From Bradyrhizobium sp. CCH5-F6 (GTDB taxonomy: Bacteria; Pseudomonadota; Alphaproteobacteria; Rhizobiales; Xanthobacteraceae): 64,000 nt of DNA. Positions 17,318 to 25,841 of this stretch are shown here, piece after piece (positions within the stretch are counted from its first letter, which is position 1; the number at the start of each line of letters is the position of its first letter). The DNA lies in NCBI RefSeq assembly GCF_001556045.1, contig NZ_LSIC01000177.1, positions 1 through 64,000 of the forward strand. The letters are read 5' to 3'. A program made the translations under genes and the position numbers. The notes beneath the pieces are model-generated. The model searched no databases. It worked only from the letters and a program-made list of their open reading frames with translations, and was not told where the DNA came from.

Positions 17318-18213
17318 ATCCTCCGCGCCGTCACCGATCCGAACAGGCCGTAGGGACGGATCAGGAGAACGACAAGCATCGCCGCATAAGGCGCGACGGC
17401 ATCCAGCGACGGCACCAGATAGATCGCCAGCACGCGCGCCAGGCCCACGATCAGCGAGGCCAATGCGGCTCCTTCGATCTGTCCGAGACCGCCTATCGCC
17501 GCAACCGCAAAGGCAAGCACCATGGTGTCGGCCCCGAGGCCCGGCGCGATGCCTGACGTCGGCGTCGCCAGCGCGCCACCCAATGCTGCAAGGAACACGC
17601 CGAGCGAGAACGCCAGGATGAAGATCCGGTTGGTATCAATGCCGATCGACTGCGCCATTTCGCGGTCGGTGACGACGGCCGTGATCAAGCGGCCCAGCCG
17701 GGTGTGATTGATCAGGAGCCTCAGGCCGATGACGACGAGGAGCGCCATGACAATGAGCAGGATCTGGTAGTTGAGATAGACCACGCCACCGATTGAGGTA
17801 GTGCCGAGCAGTCGCATCGGCGTGTCTTCGTAGAACGACTGCACGCCAAAGGCCACGCGCTGGAGATCCTCCAGGATGAGGAACAGCCCGAACGTGATTA
17901 GGATCTGCACGGCCTCCGACTTGCCATCGGTCCAGCGGATGAGGCCCCGTTCGATCAACGGACCGAATATCGCCGCGACACACACCGCACTGAACAGGAG
18001 CGCCAGGAACGACCAATACGGGTTGAGCTGCCGGCTGGCGATGAACAGGCAGATCGAGGCCGCGACATAGCCGCCGATCGAATAGAGGCTGCCATGGGCG
18101 ACATTGAGAACGCGCAGCACGCTGAAGACGAGCGTCAGGCCGACCGCCGCGAAGAAGATCAACGCGGCGCTCGCCAGGCTGTCCAGCAGCAAGGGGATGA
18201 CTGCATTCAACAT
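17314..18213 (-). CDS. Branched-chain-type ABC transporter permease, LivH type
   Basis: A 299-residue membrane protein with the LivH pattern: VFSVLRVLNVAHGSLYSIGG near residue 30, the conserved GLGADTMVLAFAVAAIGGLG loop, and a C-terminal RPYGLFG. It lies 46 bp after the binding-protein gene and overlaps livM by 4 nt. The substrate of the importer is not deducible from the permease. Confidence 0.92.
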   Translation of the reverse strand: MLNAVIPLLLDSLASAALIFFAAVGLTLVFSVLRVLNVAHGSLYSIGGYVAASICLFIASRQLNPYWSFLALLFSAVCVAAIFGPLIERGLIRWTDGKSEAVQILITFGLFLILEDLQRVAFGVQSFYEDTPMRLLGTTSIGGVVYLNYQILLIVMALLVVIGLRLLINHTRLGRLITAVVTDREMAQSIGIDTNRIFILAFSLGVFLAALGGALATPTSGIAPGLGADTMVLAFAVAAIGGLGQIEGAALASLIVGLARVLAIYLVPSLDAVAPYAAMLVVLLIRPYGLFGSVTARRI

Positions 18214-18259
18214 CGGCCTATGCCTTCCGTCATCGAAATCAGGTGAACCTCATCCCGGT

Positions 18260-19648
18260 CTATTTGTAGCTTCCCGGCTTCGGCAGGCTTTTGGCGAACT
18301 CGGGCTTGAGCGTCGCGATCCAGGCCAGCGGATCTTGACCCGCCTGCGGCATCAGGCTGTCACCCTTGTAGCGGACCATGTCGCCAATGACGGGAAATTG
18401 CTGTGCCGACGTCTTTACGGTCACGCCGACGATCTGGTCGACCAGCCCGTCATTGTCGGCGCGGGTCTGCGCGCTGCCGGTCAGGGTCTCGACCTTGCTG
18501 CCCTTCATGGCGTTGGCGAGTTCGGCACGCGTCGGCCATTTGCCGCCGTTCTTCTGCATCGCGGCGTCATAGGCGGCCTTCACGTAGATCAGCGCGTTGG
18601 CCATCTTGATCGACGGGAACACCGGATACTCGCCGAACCGAGCCTTGTAGGCTTCGGCGAATTTTACCGTCTCCGGCTTCGCCTTGGCGTCTGGCGACAT
18701 CCACCAGCCGTCGCCGAGAACACCGACGATCACGCCGTCAGGAAGCGGTACGCGCTGCAGCACCGTCTCGCCGAGTGCCAGGATCACCTGACTGGAGGTG
18801 AAGATCCCGCGCGGTGCGGCCTGACGCACGAAGTTCTCGAGGTCGGCGCCCCAGAGATTGGAGAAAACGACATCGGGGCGCACGGTGGCGAGGCGCGAGA
18901 TTTCGGTCTGGTAATTCGGCGAACCCAGCTTCGGATAGAGCTCGGCGACGATCTCCACGTCCGGCTTCAGGGCTTTCAGCGCTGCTGTGAATATCTTGGC
19001 TGCGTCGTGGCCGAACGCATAGTCCGGGTTGATGATCGCAACCGTCTTCACGTCAGGCTTGCGATCCAGCAGGTAGATCGCGTAGGCGATGAATTCGGGT
19101 ACGGTGTTGCCGTTCGGGCGGAACACATACTTGCTCTTGCCGTCCATGAGCAACTGGTGGGTATCGCAATTCCAGCCCACGGTGGGAACCTCGAGCTGCT
19201 CCGCGAGCGGCGCAAGCGCAAGGCAATTGGCGCTCGACAGGGCGGCGACCATGACTTGGTTCTTCGCGTCCCCGGCGAGCCGGCGATATTCCGCGATCAC
19301 GCCTTGCGCGCCCTGCGCCTCGTCGACATAGGTCGCGCTGACCGGCACGCCTCCGATGCCGCCCTTTGCATTGATCTCGTCGATCATGAGGTCGGCCGCG
19401 TTCTTGCCCGGCATACCGTAGGCCGCGGCAGGACCGGATGCGAACGTGAAGATACCCAGCCCCAACGCGCTCGGCTTCTCCTGCGCAGCAGCCGGCGTGG
19501 CGGCGACGACACCGAGCGCGAGCGCCCCGGCGAGTCCATCCACCATCCATCGAACATTGCCCTGCGGCAGGCCGCGATCCAACCTGAAGAGCCGTTCAAG
19601 TGACGATAGGCAACGCGCAACTACGATGGAGATACCTCTAAACGTCAT
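18260..19648 (-). CDS. Liv-type ABC transporter substrate-binding protein
   Basis: The mature protein starts near SALGLGIFTFASGPAAAYGM and is a Peripla_BP_6 protein, the ligand-specific part of the island importer. Starting at ATG 19648, which has a strong GGGGG ribosome site, adds about 34 residues ahead of a signal-like stretch MVDGLAGALALGVVAATPAA. A second start at 19546 would begin with that signal but has no good ribosome site. The long N-terminus is therefore unusual. It is the first transporter gene after the cupin, monooxygenase and reductase genes. Confidence 0.87.
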   Translation of the reverse strand: MTFRGISIVVARCLSSLERLFRLDRGLPQGNVRWMVDGLAGALALGVVAATPAAAQEKPSALGLGIFTFASGPAAAYGMPGKNAADLMIDEINAKGGIGGVPVSATYVDEAQGAQGVIAEYRRLAGDAKNQVMVAALSSANCLALAPLAEQLEVPTVGWNCDTHQLLMDGKSKYVFRPNGNTVPEFIAYAIYLLDRKPDVKTVAIINPDYAFGHDAAKIFTAALKALKPDVEIVAELYPKLGSPNYQTEISRLATVRPDVVFSNLWGADLENFVRQAAPRGIFTSSQVILALGETVLQRVPLPDGVIVGVLGDGWWMSPDAKAKPETVKFAEAYKARFGEYPVFPSIKMANALIYVKAAYDAAMQKNGGKWPTRAELANAMKGSKVETLTGSAQTRADNDGLVDQIVGVTVKTSAQQFPVIGDMVRYKGDSLMPQAGQDPLAWIATLKPEFAKSLPKPGSYK

Positions 19649-19701
19649 GACTTCTTTTCCCCCTGTGCTGGTCGAATGATGTTGTGCGGCAGCGATCCAG
19701 A

Positions 19702-20082
19702 TCACACCGGATCGAAATAGTGCATCTCCAGAAGCAGGCAGCCGTTCACCGACTTGAACGGGCCATGCGGCGCATGCGGTGGGCGGCAGGCATAGGTGTT
19801 CGGCGGGAAGCCTTTGCCACCCTCGCCCTTCGCATCGTTACCGACGATCAAATCGCCCGAGACCAGATAAACCTCTTCCCAATATTCGTGGGAGAACGGC
19901 GCAGTCGTGTAGACGCCGGGCGCGAAGCGGAGCAGCCGCGTCCGCGTCCCGCGCCGGTTCTCCTCATCGAGCCCGCCCGCAATGATCTTCTGTTGGATGC
20001 CGGCCGGATAACCCGCCGGCACTTCCCAACCGGTCGTCATGTCGAGCGTGTGAAATTCGTCGTGCTTCTTGTTGACGGGCAT
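19702..20082 (-). CDS. Cupin-domain protein
   Basis: A 126-residue single-cupin protein. The first motif region is HEYWEEVYLVSGDLIVG and the second PPHAPHGPFKSVNGCLLLE, giving His/Glu metal-ligand candidates. Small cupins in catabolic operons act as dioxygenases, isomerases or substrate-binding accessory proteins; which one applies here is unknown. AGGAGACAGCTC precedes the ATG. It lies between the monooxygenase (15 bp) and the transporter binding protein, same strand. Confidence 0.8.
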   Translation of the reverse strand: MPVNKKHDEFHTLDMTTGWEVPAGYPAGIQQKIIAGGLDEENRRGTRTRLLRFAPGVYTTAPFSHEYWEEVYLVSGDLIVGNDAKGEGGKGFPPNTYACRPPHAPHGPFKSVNGCLLLEMHYFDPV

Positions 20083-20097
20083 GAGCTGTCTCCTGGT

Positions 20098-21567
20098 TCA
20101 GGCGGCTTTGCTGGCGGTCGAGACGCCGTTGAGGTCGTAGGAATCGAGCATGGTCTGGACCAGACGGTCGGCGCCGGCCCAGTCGTATGTGCGATAGGAG
20201 TGACCCTTGGTGACGAAGGTCGCGCCGGCGTAGAACATCTCGTACTGCTGATGACGAGAGCCGAACTCCGAGCCGACGGCATCCCAAGCGAGCTTGTAGA
20301 ACTTCACGCGATCATGCGAATTGGCCTTCGGTGACTGCTGGGTCTTGCCGATGAGGTCCGCGATCTCCGGATTGTCGAAGTCCGCCACCGATGAAGGCAG
20401 CATGATCATGCCGCCGCCGGCGAGCTCGCGGAGCGTGTTGATGACGTGCCCATAGAGCTGCTGGGTCAGCACCTGCGCGGAGTAAAGGGTGTGCCGGTCC
20501 GGGATGAAATAGGGACCGACCTGCGTGCCCTTGGCTTCCATCGCGGCCACCAGAGCGTCGACCATGCCGGTCTCGGCCGCGAGCTGGCCGAGCATTTCGC
20601 GCACCTGCGGGAACTGGGTGACGCCGTTCATGTCGGCGGTGCGATGCGCAAGGCCGGTCAGGAACTTGAGCTTGACGCTCAAGCGGACCATCGCCTGGTA
20701 GTTCTGATAGACGTGGCAAGGCGTGGCGTGAAACTGCTTCTGGCACATTTCGACGTTGCCTTCGATGAAGACGCGATCCCAGGGCACCTTCACGTCGTCG
20801 AAATAGAGGACCGAGTCGTTCTCGTCGAAACGGCTGGACAAGGGATTGTCGAACACTGCGCCGGCAGCGTCCTCGTAGGACTTGCGCGACAGCATCTTGA
20901 GGCCCTTCGTATTCATCGGAATCGCGAAGGACATCGCATAACGCTCTTCGCCGGGACGCATCGGCTGGATGGTCGTGACGAAGACCTCGTCGGCGACCAC
21001 GCCTCCGGTGGCGAGCATCTTGGCGCCGCGGATCGTGATCCCTTCCGCGTCGCGATCGACGACGCCGGCGGTAAGGAACGGATCGGCCTGTTCGGCCGCC
21101 CCCTTCGAACGATCGGCCTGCGGATTGATGATGACGTAGGTGAGATAGAGATCCTTGTCGCGGGCGTGGCGGTAGTAGCTCTCGAGCGCACCGGCGCGGG
21201 CGGGATCATAGGCTTTGAAGACGTCAAGCCCCATGTAGAGTCCGGAAATGCAGGACGCCACGTGGTCCGGGGCGCGCCCCATGAAGCCGGCATGCAGCGA
21301 GGCCCACGCTTCGATCGCCTTTCGTCGCGTTACGAGTTCGGCATAGGAGGTAGGAAGCTGCCAGATGCGGTTGGCGCGACCTGCACCCATGTCAAAGGTC
21401 ATCAGCTCCGCGTTTGCCGGCGCGCTCGCGAAGTCGAACAGGCCCGCCATGGAGCCGGCAAGGTTACGGAAGGCATGGTGCGTCGTGACATCGCCGACCG
21501 AGGTGCCGTTGATGTAGATGGTGCGGCCGTCTTTCAGGCCTGACAGATATTCCTTTGCGCTGCGCAT
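20098..21567 (-). CDS. HpaB-family flavin-dependent monooxygenase (4-hydroxyphenylacetate 3-hydroxylase type)
   Basis: The 489-residue protein shows the HpaB-family start MRSAKEYLSGLKDGRTIYI and a middle region DPFLTAGVVDRDAEGITIRG. Other family-like stretches are ATGGVVADEVFV, YFDDVKVPWDRVF and LPSSVADFDNPE. These enzymes take reduced FAD from a separate reductase and hydroxylate aromatic or heteroaromatic rings. The reductase is encoded immediately upstream. Start at 21567 is supported by GGAG; the longer frame to 21837 is a reading of the neighbour. The true substrate is unknown. Confidence 0.9.
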   Translation of the reverse strand: MRSAKEYLSGLKDGRTIYINGTSVGDVTTHHAFRNLAGSMAGLFDFASAPANAELMTFDMGAGRANRIWQLPTSYAELVTRRKAIEAWASLHAGFMGRAPDHVASCISGLYMGLDVFKAYDPARAGALESYYRHARDKDLYLTYVIINPQADRSKGAAEQADPFLTAGVVDRDAEGITIRGAKMLATGGVVADEVFVTTIQPMRPGEERYAMSFAIPMNTKGLKMLSRKSYEDAAGAVFDNPLSSRFDENDSVLYFDDVKVPWDRVFIEGNVEMCQKQFHATPCHVYQNYQAMVRLSVKLKFLTGLAHRTADMNGVTQFPQVREMLGQLAAETGMVDALVAAMEAKGTQVGPYFIPDRHTLYSAQVLTQQLYGHVINTLRELAGGGMIMLPSSVADFDNPEIADLIGKTQQSPKANSHDRVKFYKLAWDAVGSEFGSRHQQYEMFYAGATFVTKGHSYRTYDWAGADRLVQTMLDSYDLNGVSTASKAA

Positions 21568-21587
21568 CGCAGGTCTCCGGTTCAACG

Positions 21588-22106
21588 CTAGTAGTGAATG
21601 GGAAGCGGCCAGGTCGGCTCGCGCTCGGTTTCGTCGACGAGATCGCGGTATCGGCCGCGGAAGAAGATCAGGGGAGCGGCGGCCTCGGCGCGGCTCGCGT
21701 GGCGAACAACGCGGACGACGAAGATGACGTGATCGCCGCCCTCGTAGATCGCATAGGGCGCACATTCGAAATGCGCCATCGCGCCCGAGATCAGAGGCGC
21801 CTCGGCATGGCCTACTGACGTCTTCACCTGGTCCCATTTGTCGGAAAGAGCGCGCGCGAACTGATTGGAGATCTGCTCCTGATCGCGCGCGAGAATGTTG
21901 ACGGCGAAACCCTTGGCTTCGAGCATCGCAGGCAGACTGCGCGCCTTGCGGTCGACGCTGAAGAGAACGAGCGGTGGATCGAGTGAGACGGAGTTGAACG
22001 AGCTCATGGTCATGCCGATGAGCTCTTTGCCCCTGCCGCGCGCGGTCACCACCGCAACGCCGGTGGCGAATTCGCCGAGAGCACGCCTGAATGCACGATC
22101 ATCCAT
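21588..22106 (-). CDS. Flavin reductase (HpaC-like) partner of the monooxygenase
   Basis: 172 residues from ATG 22106 (MDDRAFRRALGEFATGVAVV). This N-terminus and MTMSSFNSVSLDPPLVLFSV are diagnostic of the short-chain flavin reductase family supplying FADH2 or FMNH2 to two-component monooxygenases. GGDHVIFVVRVV is the conserved HxI region. It is the first gene of the minus-strand island operon and lies 130 bp from the divergent MarR gene. A longer frame to 22223 lacks family support. Confidence 0.9.
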   Translation of the reverse strand: MDDRAFRRALGEFATGVAVVTARGRGKELIGMTMSSFNSVSLDPPLVLFSVDRKARSLPAMLEAKGFAVNILARDQEQISNQFARALSDKWDQVKTSVGHAEAPLISGAMAHFECAPYAIYEGGDHVIFVVRVVRHASRAEAAAPLIFFRGRYRDLVDETEREPTWPLPIHY

Positions 22107-22235
22107 GGACACCGCCTCGTCGCCCGGTCCTGATTTATAGTTCCTAGATAGCTTTCTGGCAAAGCTAGTTTGGCCTGTCAAGCCCTCTTGCTGTGCGAAC
22201 GCATGCATGCTCTTTAGGCACAAACCCCAGCAGAC

Positions 22236-22865
22236 ATGCTGTTCTCGGAGAGAATGACCGTGATCGATGCGCTTCTGACGGCGTCAAGGCCGGAGCTACT
22301 CGACAAGGATGGAGACAGGACGCTTCGCGGTCTCCTCTACGACTATTTCGCTTTCGGTCGCAGCCTCGAGGCGGCCCGCGAAACCTTTGCGGGCTTTGCC
22401 GGCCTGTCGCCCACCCAATATCTGATCCTGATCGCGATCAAGAATTCGACCGCGCAGGAGCCTATGGGCGTCAACCAAGTCGCCGAACGCCTGTATCTCA
22501 GCGGCGCATTCGTGACCAATGAGATCAACAAGCTGGTTTCCGACGGGCTGATCGAGAAGAGCCCCCATCCGGAGGACGGCCGACGGGTGCAGCTCGGCCT
22601 CACCCAACAGGGTGCAAACTGCCTGGTCCGCCTCGCCGCCTTGCAACGCCCCGTCAACGATGCGTTGTTTGGGATGCTGACGCGCGAGGAATTCAAGATG
22701 CTGTCACAGCTGCTGTCCCGACTTGCGTCGAACGCCGATAGCGCGCTGAAGCTTGCCGAGCATGTCCGCGCGAGGCTCAAGTCGGAGGAGGACGAGCGAG
22801 CCTCCGCGTCCGGCACCCCAGAGTTCCGCAAGAAGCGGCGCTTGACGCAACGCAACAGACGATAA
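22236..22865 (+). CDS. MarR-family transcriptional regulator
   Basis: A winged-helix MarR protein. LSPTQYLILIAIKNS lies near residue 55, the recognition helix region is GVNQVAERLYLSGAFVTNEI, and the wing is KSPHPEDGRRVQLGLTQQG. The C-terminal tail of about 30 residues is basic and poorly conserved. It diverges from the monooxygenase operon and is the only regulator in the island, so local control of that operon in response to its substrate is likely. Its stop is 189 bp from the right attachment repeat. Confidence 0.88.
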   Translation: MLFSERMTVIDALLTASRPELLDKDGDRTLRGLLYDYFAFGRSLEAARETFAGFAGLSPTQYLILIAIKNSTAQEPMGVNQVAERLYLSGAFVTNEINKLVSDGLIEKSPHPEDGRRVQLGLTQQGANCLVRLAALQRPVNDALFGMLTREEFKMLSQLLSRLASNADSALKLAEHVRARLKSEEDERASASGTPEFRKKRRLTQRNRR

Positions 22866-23386
22866 TGCCGATGAGGCGACCGTTTGCCTCGTCTCCCTCC
22901 TCCAGTTCGAACGTAGAAGACGCGGAAACAGAGGCCGAAAGCTGAGACTAGCCGCACCAGTTTCGCACCAGAAACGACTCAGCAAAGCGCAACGAACATC
23001 GTCGAAGCCAAACGAAACCGCAGCAAAATCAACTAAGCTCGCCGGTATCCCGTCGCTCATAACGGTCTGGTTGCAGGTTCGAGTCCTGCCGGGCCCACCA
23101 AAAAAATCCAGTAACTCATCAGGCGCCGTTTCGCTTCATCGGAAGCGGCGCCGTAGTTGACATCCGCGACATAACTCCATGCGACGACGGGCGAGATATT
23201 CGTCGGTGAGCTGGGTGCCATGTGTTGCATTCGGCCATTGTCTCGCAACGGTGATGAGCATGCACGGGCTTTGCCGATCGGGCTGCCTACATACTCTGCA
23301 TAGAAGACGACTTTCGGAAACGCCACAAGAGGAGCAGCGATCCTCGCCAAAGCGAATCTCCGCATCAGATGCAATGGAGAATCGCC
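22866..23386. other. 521-bp gene-free stretch containing the island's right end
   Basis: It holds the 53-nt right attachment repeat (23054-23106). A minor GAGGC/GCCTC hairpin follows the MarR stop, near 22873-22890. From 23107 to 23386 I see no gene: the minus-strand ORF there owes its GPAGLEPATRPL C-terminus to reverse translation of tRNA sequence. Confidence 0.6.
23054..23106 (+). repeat. Direct repeat, right attachment-site copy (3' 47 nt of the tRNA)
   Basis: The exact 53-nt copy of 12713-12765. The 5' half of the tRNA is absent: upstream sequence is GGTATCCCGT, not D-arm sequence. It is therefore not a functional tRNA gene. Confidence 0.88.
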
Positions 23387-23629
23387 ATGAATGCACTCAA
23401 GATCTTGATCGCCGCGGCGCTGATCTCGACGGCGACGCTGTCGTCAGCCTCCGCCGCATGGTCCTTCGCCGACCAGGAGCCCGCAGCTTTTGCTTCGATG
23501 TATCCCAACCGGGATGTCCTCAATGGCGGTGCGTTGACCCCGGCAGGACGAATGGGCATCGAGCGCCCCGGCGGCGCGGCTCCCGTGTTTGCTGCGCCTC
23601 ATGTTCGCACCCCTCACTGGCGCCGGTGA
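23387..23629 (+). CDS. Small exported protein of unknown function
   Basis: An 80-residue protein. The ATG at 23387 has GGAG upstream. A Sec signal, MNALKILIAAALISTATLS, ends near SASA-AWSF. The short mature part is Ala/Pro/Arg-rich with no cysteine. It resembles in style the small exported protein at 32894. I do not recognise the family. It is the first gene after the island's right end. Confidence 0.6.
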   Translation: MNALKILIAAALISTATLSSASAAWSFADQEPAAFASMYPNRDVLNGGALTPAGRMGIERPGGAAPVFAAPHVRTPHWRR

Positions 23630-23853
23630 CAGGAAGAGCAAACGAGATGCACCTGCCGGGTGCAACTGATCGTATTCCCTCCGAACGGAGTGCGGCCGCG
23701 CGATGCGGCGCACTCCGCGGCGTGGATGTGCATCGCTCCAGCAAGCGAGAAACGATCGCTCGATCGGCAGCTCGGGCTGCCCGCATAAACGTGGCTGACG
23801 CCCCATCAAGAGATGCTTGCCAGGCTGGATGAGGCCGTTGCAGAGCTGCCTTG

Positions 23854-24552
23854 TCAGCAACCGGAGGGCAAGACCGGCGAAACTCCGGGCGTCGGCGCCG
23901 CACCTGACGCGTTGGCAGGCAGCACTGTCGCAGGCAACCCCAGGTTCATCGTCATTCCTTCGGTACAGGCCGATGTGTTGGGGCTGGGCGCGACGGCGCC
24001 TGGATCAATGCCAGTGCCGACGTCGCCGCTAATGACGGCCGGGATCGTACCCGGAGGCGGCCCGGCCGGCACTTGCGGGATCGAGAGCGGCAAGCTCGTA
24101 GCGCTGACCACCGATCCGCCGGGCGTTGAGCTGCACGCCGTCGTCGTCCCGGTCCCGGACGGCGCGATCGGGGCGATCGTCCCGATCGAGCTCCCGCTCT
24201 GTCCCTGGACCGGAGCAATCGGAGTGACGCTGCCCGGCGCCGACAGTCCCGGACTCGACACGATCGGGGTCGCCGGCACCGGCATCGGAGCCGTCGAGGG
24301 TGGCGCACAGACGACGACCGTACCCGGCGTCGTCGGGTCCATCGCAAGCGGAACGGATGCCAGCGTGGTGTCGGGTGCCCCCGTCAGGGTCGTTGCGGAA
24401 AACGGGCCCGGGCTATTGAGCGGCGAGGTGACGATCGCGCCCGGTACGGTCGGAAGATCCATCGCCGTGCTGCCGGTCGTCGCGACCTGAGCCCGGCCGG
24501 GAGAGCACCCCAGCAGCAGGGTGGCCAATGCCGCGCACGCGATGCGAATCAT
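23854..24552 (-). CDS. Pro/Ser/Thr-rich exported protein of the RND operon
   Basis: A 232-residue protein with a signal peptide (MIRIACAALATLLLGCSPG; LLLGC suggests a possible lipobox, cleavage before Cys16). The mature region is low complexity, rich in Pro, Ser, Thr, Gly, Val and Ala with repeated SxPG and PxxPG turns. Cysteines occur at VVVCAP, TTACSS, TSACTEG and SGC. I do not recognise it. It overlaps the membrane-fusion-protein gene by 4 nt, so it is the third cistron of the RND operon, in the place where an outer-membrane channel gene might be expected. It does not look like a TolC-type channel. Confidence 0.68.
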   Translation of the reverse strand: MIRIACAALATLLLGCSPGRAQVATTGSTAMDLPTVPGAIVTSPLNSPGPFSATTLTGAPDTTLASVPLAMDPTTPGTVVVCAPPSTAPMPVPATPIVSSPGLSAPGSVTPIAPVQGQSGSSIGTIAPIAPSGTGTTTACSSTPGGSVVSATSLPLSIPQVPAGPPPGTIPAVISGDVGTGIDPGAVAPSPNTSACTEGMTMNLGLPATVLPANASGAAPTPGVSPVLPSGC

Positions 24553-25841
24553 GTCTGCGCCTCCCGGCTCGCGTCATTCTTGCGGATCGCGACCCGACTG
24601 CCCTCCACCAGATTGACCGGCGGATTGAGCACGACCTGATCGCCGGGCCGAACGCCCTCGCGCACTTCGATCGACGTGCCGAAATCCCGTGCGATCGAGA
24701 CCTTCTGCAAATGAACGATGCCGTCGCGCACGACTGCGACATGAAGGCCGCTCTGATCGAATACCAGCGCATCGGCCGGAATCGACATCGACGGGGTCTT
24801 GCGCGGGATCGACAGCTCCACCGTGCAGTAGATGCCGGGGTTCAAGGCACCGTCCGGATTGGGGACGTCGATCTCGGTCAGCAACGTCCGGCTCCCCGGC
24901 TGCAGCGCCGTTGCGATGCGCGTCACCTTCCCGGGAAATGTCCGGTCCGGAATCTCGGGGACGTGGATCTCGGCATCGATGCCAGGCGCGACGCCGAAGG
25001 CCTCGTCCTGCGGCACGAAGACTTCGGTGCGGATGACGTTCGAATGCATCAGCGTGAACATGAAGGTCGAACCGGCCTGGACGAGGCTGCCGTTGTCGAC
25101 GTTACGCTGCGTGATCACGCCGTCGAACGGCGCCACCACGCGCTGATAGGCTTTCTCCTGCTGAAGCACGCGAATCTGCGCCTCCTGCGCCGTGATGTTC
25201 GACTGCGCGACGCCAACCGCTCCCTGTTGCGCGCGCAGGGTGAGCCGATCGTTGTCCCCCTGCTGGGCCGTCAGCCACCCCTGCTTGACCAAGTTGCTGT
25301 CCCGCGAATTGGTGGTCTCGGCAAGCTCCCGACTCGCCTCGGCCTGTTGCAGCGCGGCCTGGTTCTGCGCCAGCGTCGCTTGTGCCTGAGCGATCTGTTG
25401 GTCGAGTTCCGGCGCGGTAATCTCGGCGAGGAGATCGCCCTTCTTCACGCGATCTCCGATGTCGACGTAGCGCTTCTCGATGTAGCCGCTGGCCCGAGCG
25501 AAGATGTTCGCGGCTTCGAACGCCGTCGTTGTCGCCGGCAGGGTGACCTTCATTAGGTCGCCGCTGGCACGAACGGTCGCCACCCGAACCTGCGGAACGG
25601 CGGTCCTGATCTGCTCTGCAGAAACCGCCAGATCGTGTGCGGCCTGTTGATACCGCCAGCCGCCGACGCCGAGCCCGCCTGCCAGGAGCACGAGCACGGC
25701 GCCGCCGAGCCATGCGTTGCCGTGTCGACGTCGCGGCCGCACTTCCTTGCCCTTGCCCGGCAGCTCCACGATGCGGAGGGTTTCCGCCTCAGGCCGCTCG
25801 TTCATGCCATCGTTGTCGGTCCGCACGCGAACATCGCTCAT
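24549..25841 (-). CDS. RND efflux periplasmic adaptor (membrane-fusion protein)
   Basis: A single N-terminal TM near residues 43-65 (AWLGGAVLVLLAGGLGVGG) anchors the protein. The lipoyl half motif YIEKRYVDIGDRVKKGDLLA, a long alpha-hairpin rich in Ala/Gln, and a beta-barrel domain (VVAPFDGVITQRNVDNG) follow. At 430 residues it is full length. It links an inner-membrane RND pump to an outer-membrane channel. It overlaps the pump gene and the exported-protein gene by 4 nt each. Confidence 0.92.
   Translation of the reverse strand: MSDVRVRTDNDGMNERPEAETLRIVELPGKGKEVRPRRRHGNAWLGGAVLVLLAGGLGVGGWRYQQAAHDLAVSAEQIRTAVPQVRVATVRASGDLMKVTLPATTTAFEAANIFARASGYIEKRYVDIGDRVKKGDLLAEITAPELDQQIAQAQATLAQNQAALQQAEASRELAETTNSRDSNLVKQGWLTAQQGDNDRLTLRAQQGAVGVAQSNITAQEAQIRVLQQEKAYQRVVAPFDGVITQRNVDNGSLVQAGSTFMFTLMHSNVIRTEVFVPQDEAFGVAPGIDAEIHVPEIPDRTFPGKVTRIATALQPGSRTLLTEIDVPNPDGALNPGIYCTVELSIPRKTPSMSIPADALVFDQSGLHVAVVRDGIVHLQKVSIARDFGTSIEVREGVRPGDQVVLNPPVNLVEGSRVAIRKNDASREAQT

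Larger units (their letters stand above)
12713..23106. mobile_element. tRNA-anchored 10.3-kb genomic island (catabolic; no integrase found)
   Basis: The interval is bounded by exact 53-nt direct repeats, 12713-12765 and 23054-23106, consisting of the 3' 47 nt of the tRNA plus an A-run. This is the footprint left when a tyrosine-integrase element inserts into a tRNA 3' end. Inside are nine tightly packed genes on the minus strand from amidase to flavin reductase and a divergent MarR gene. No integrase, excisionase, relaxase or transposase ORF is present, so the unit cannot move by itself and may be a trimmed remnant. Confidence 0.72.

Noticed and set aside
18104..19603. 499-residue plus-strand ORF opposite the island binding-protein gene
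   Set aside because: It mirrors the conserved Peripla_BP_6 gene and shows no motifs of its own.
23054..23106. A second tRNA gene
   Set aside because: Only the 3' 47 nt are present; acceptor 5' strand, D-arm and half the anticodon stem are missing.
23057..23374. Minus-strand ORF ending in GPAGLEPATRPL
   Set aside because: That C-terminus is the reverse translation of the tRNA 3' end, a familiar artefact; no ribosome site or family support.
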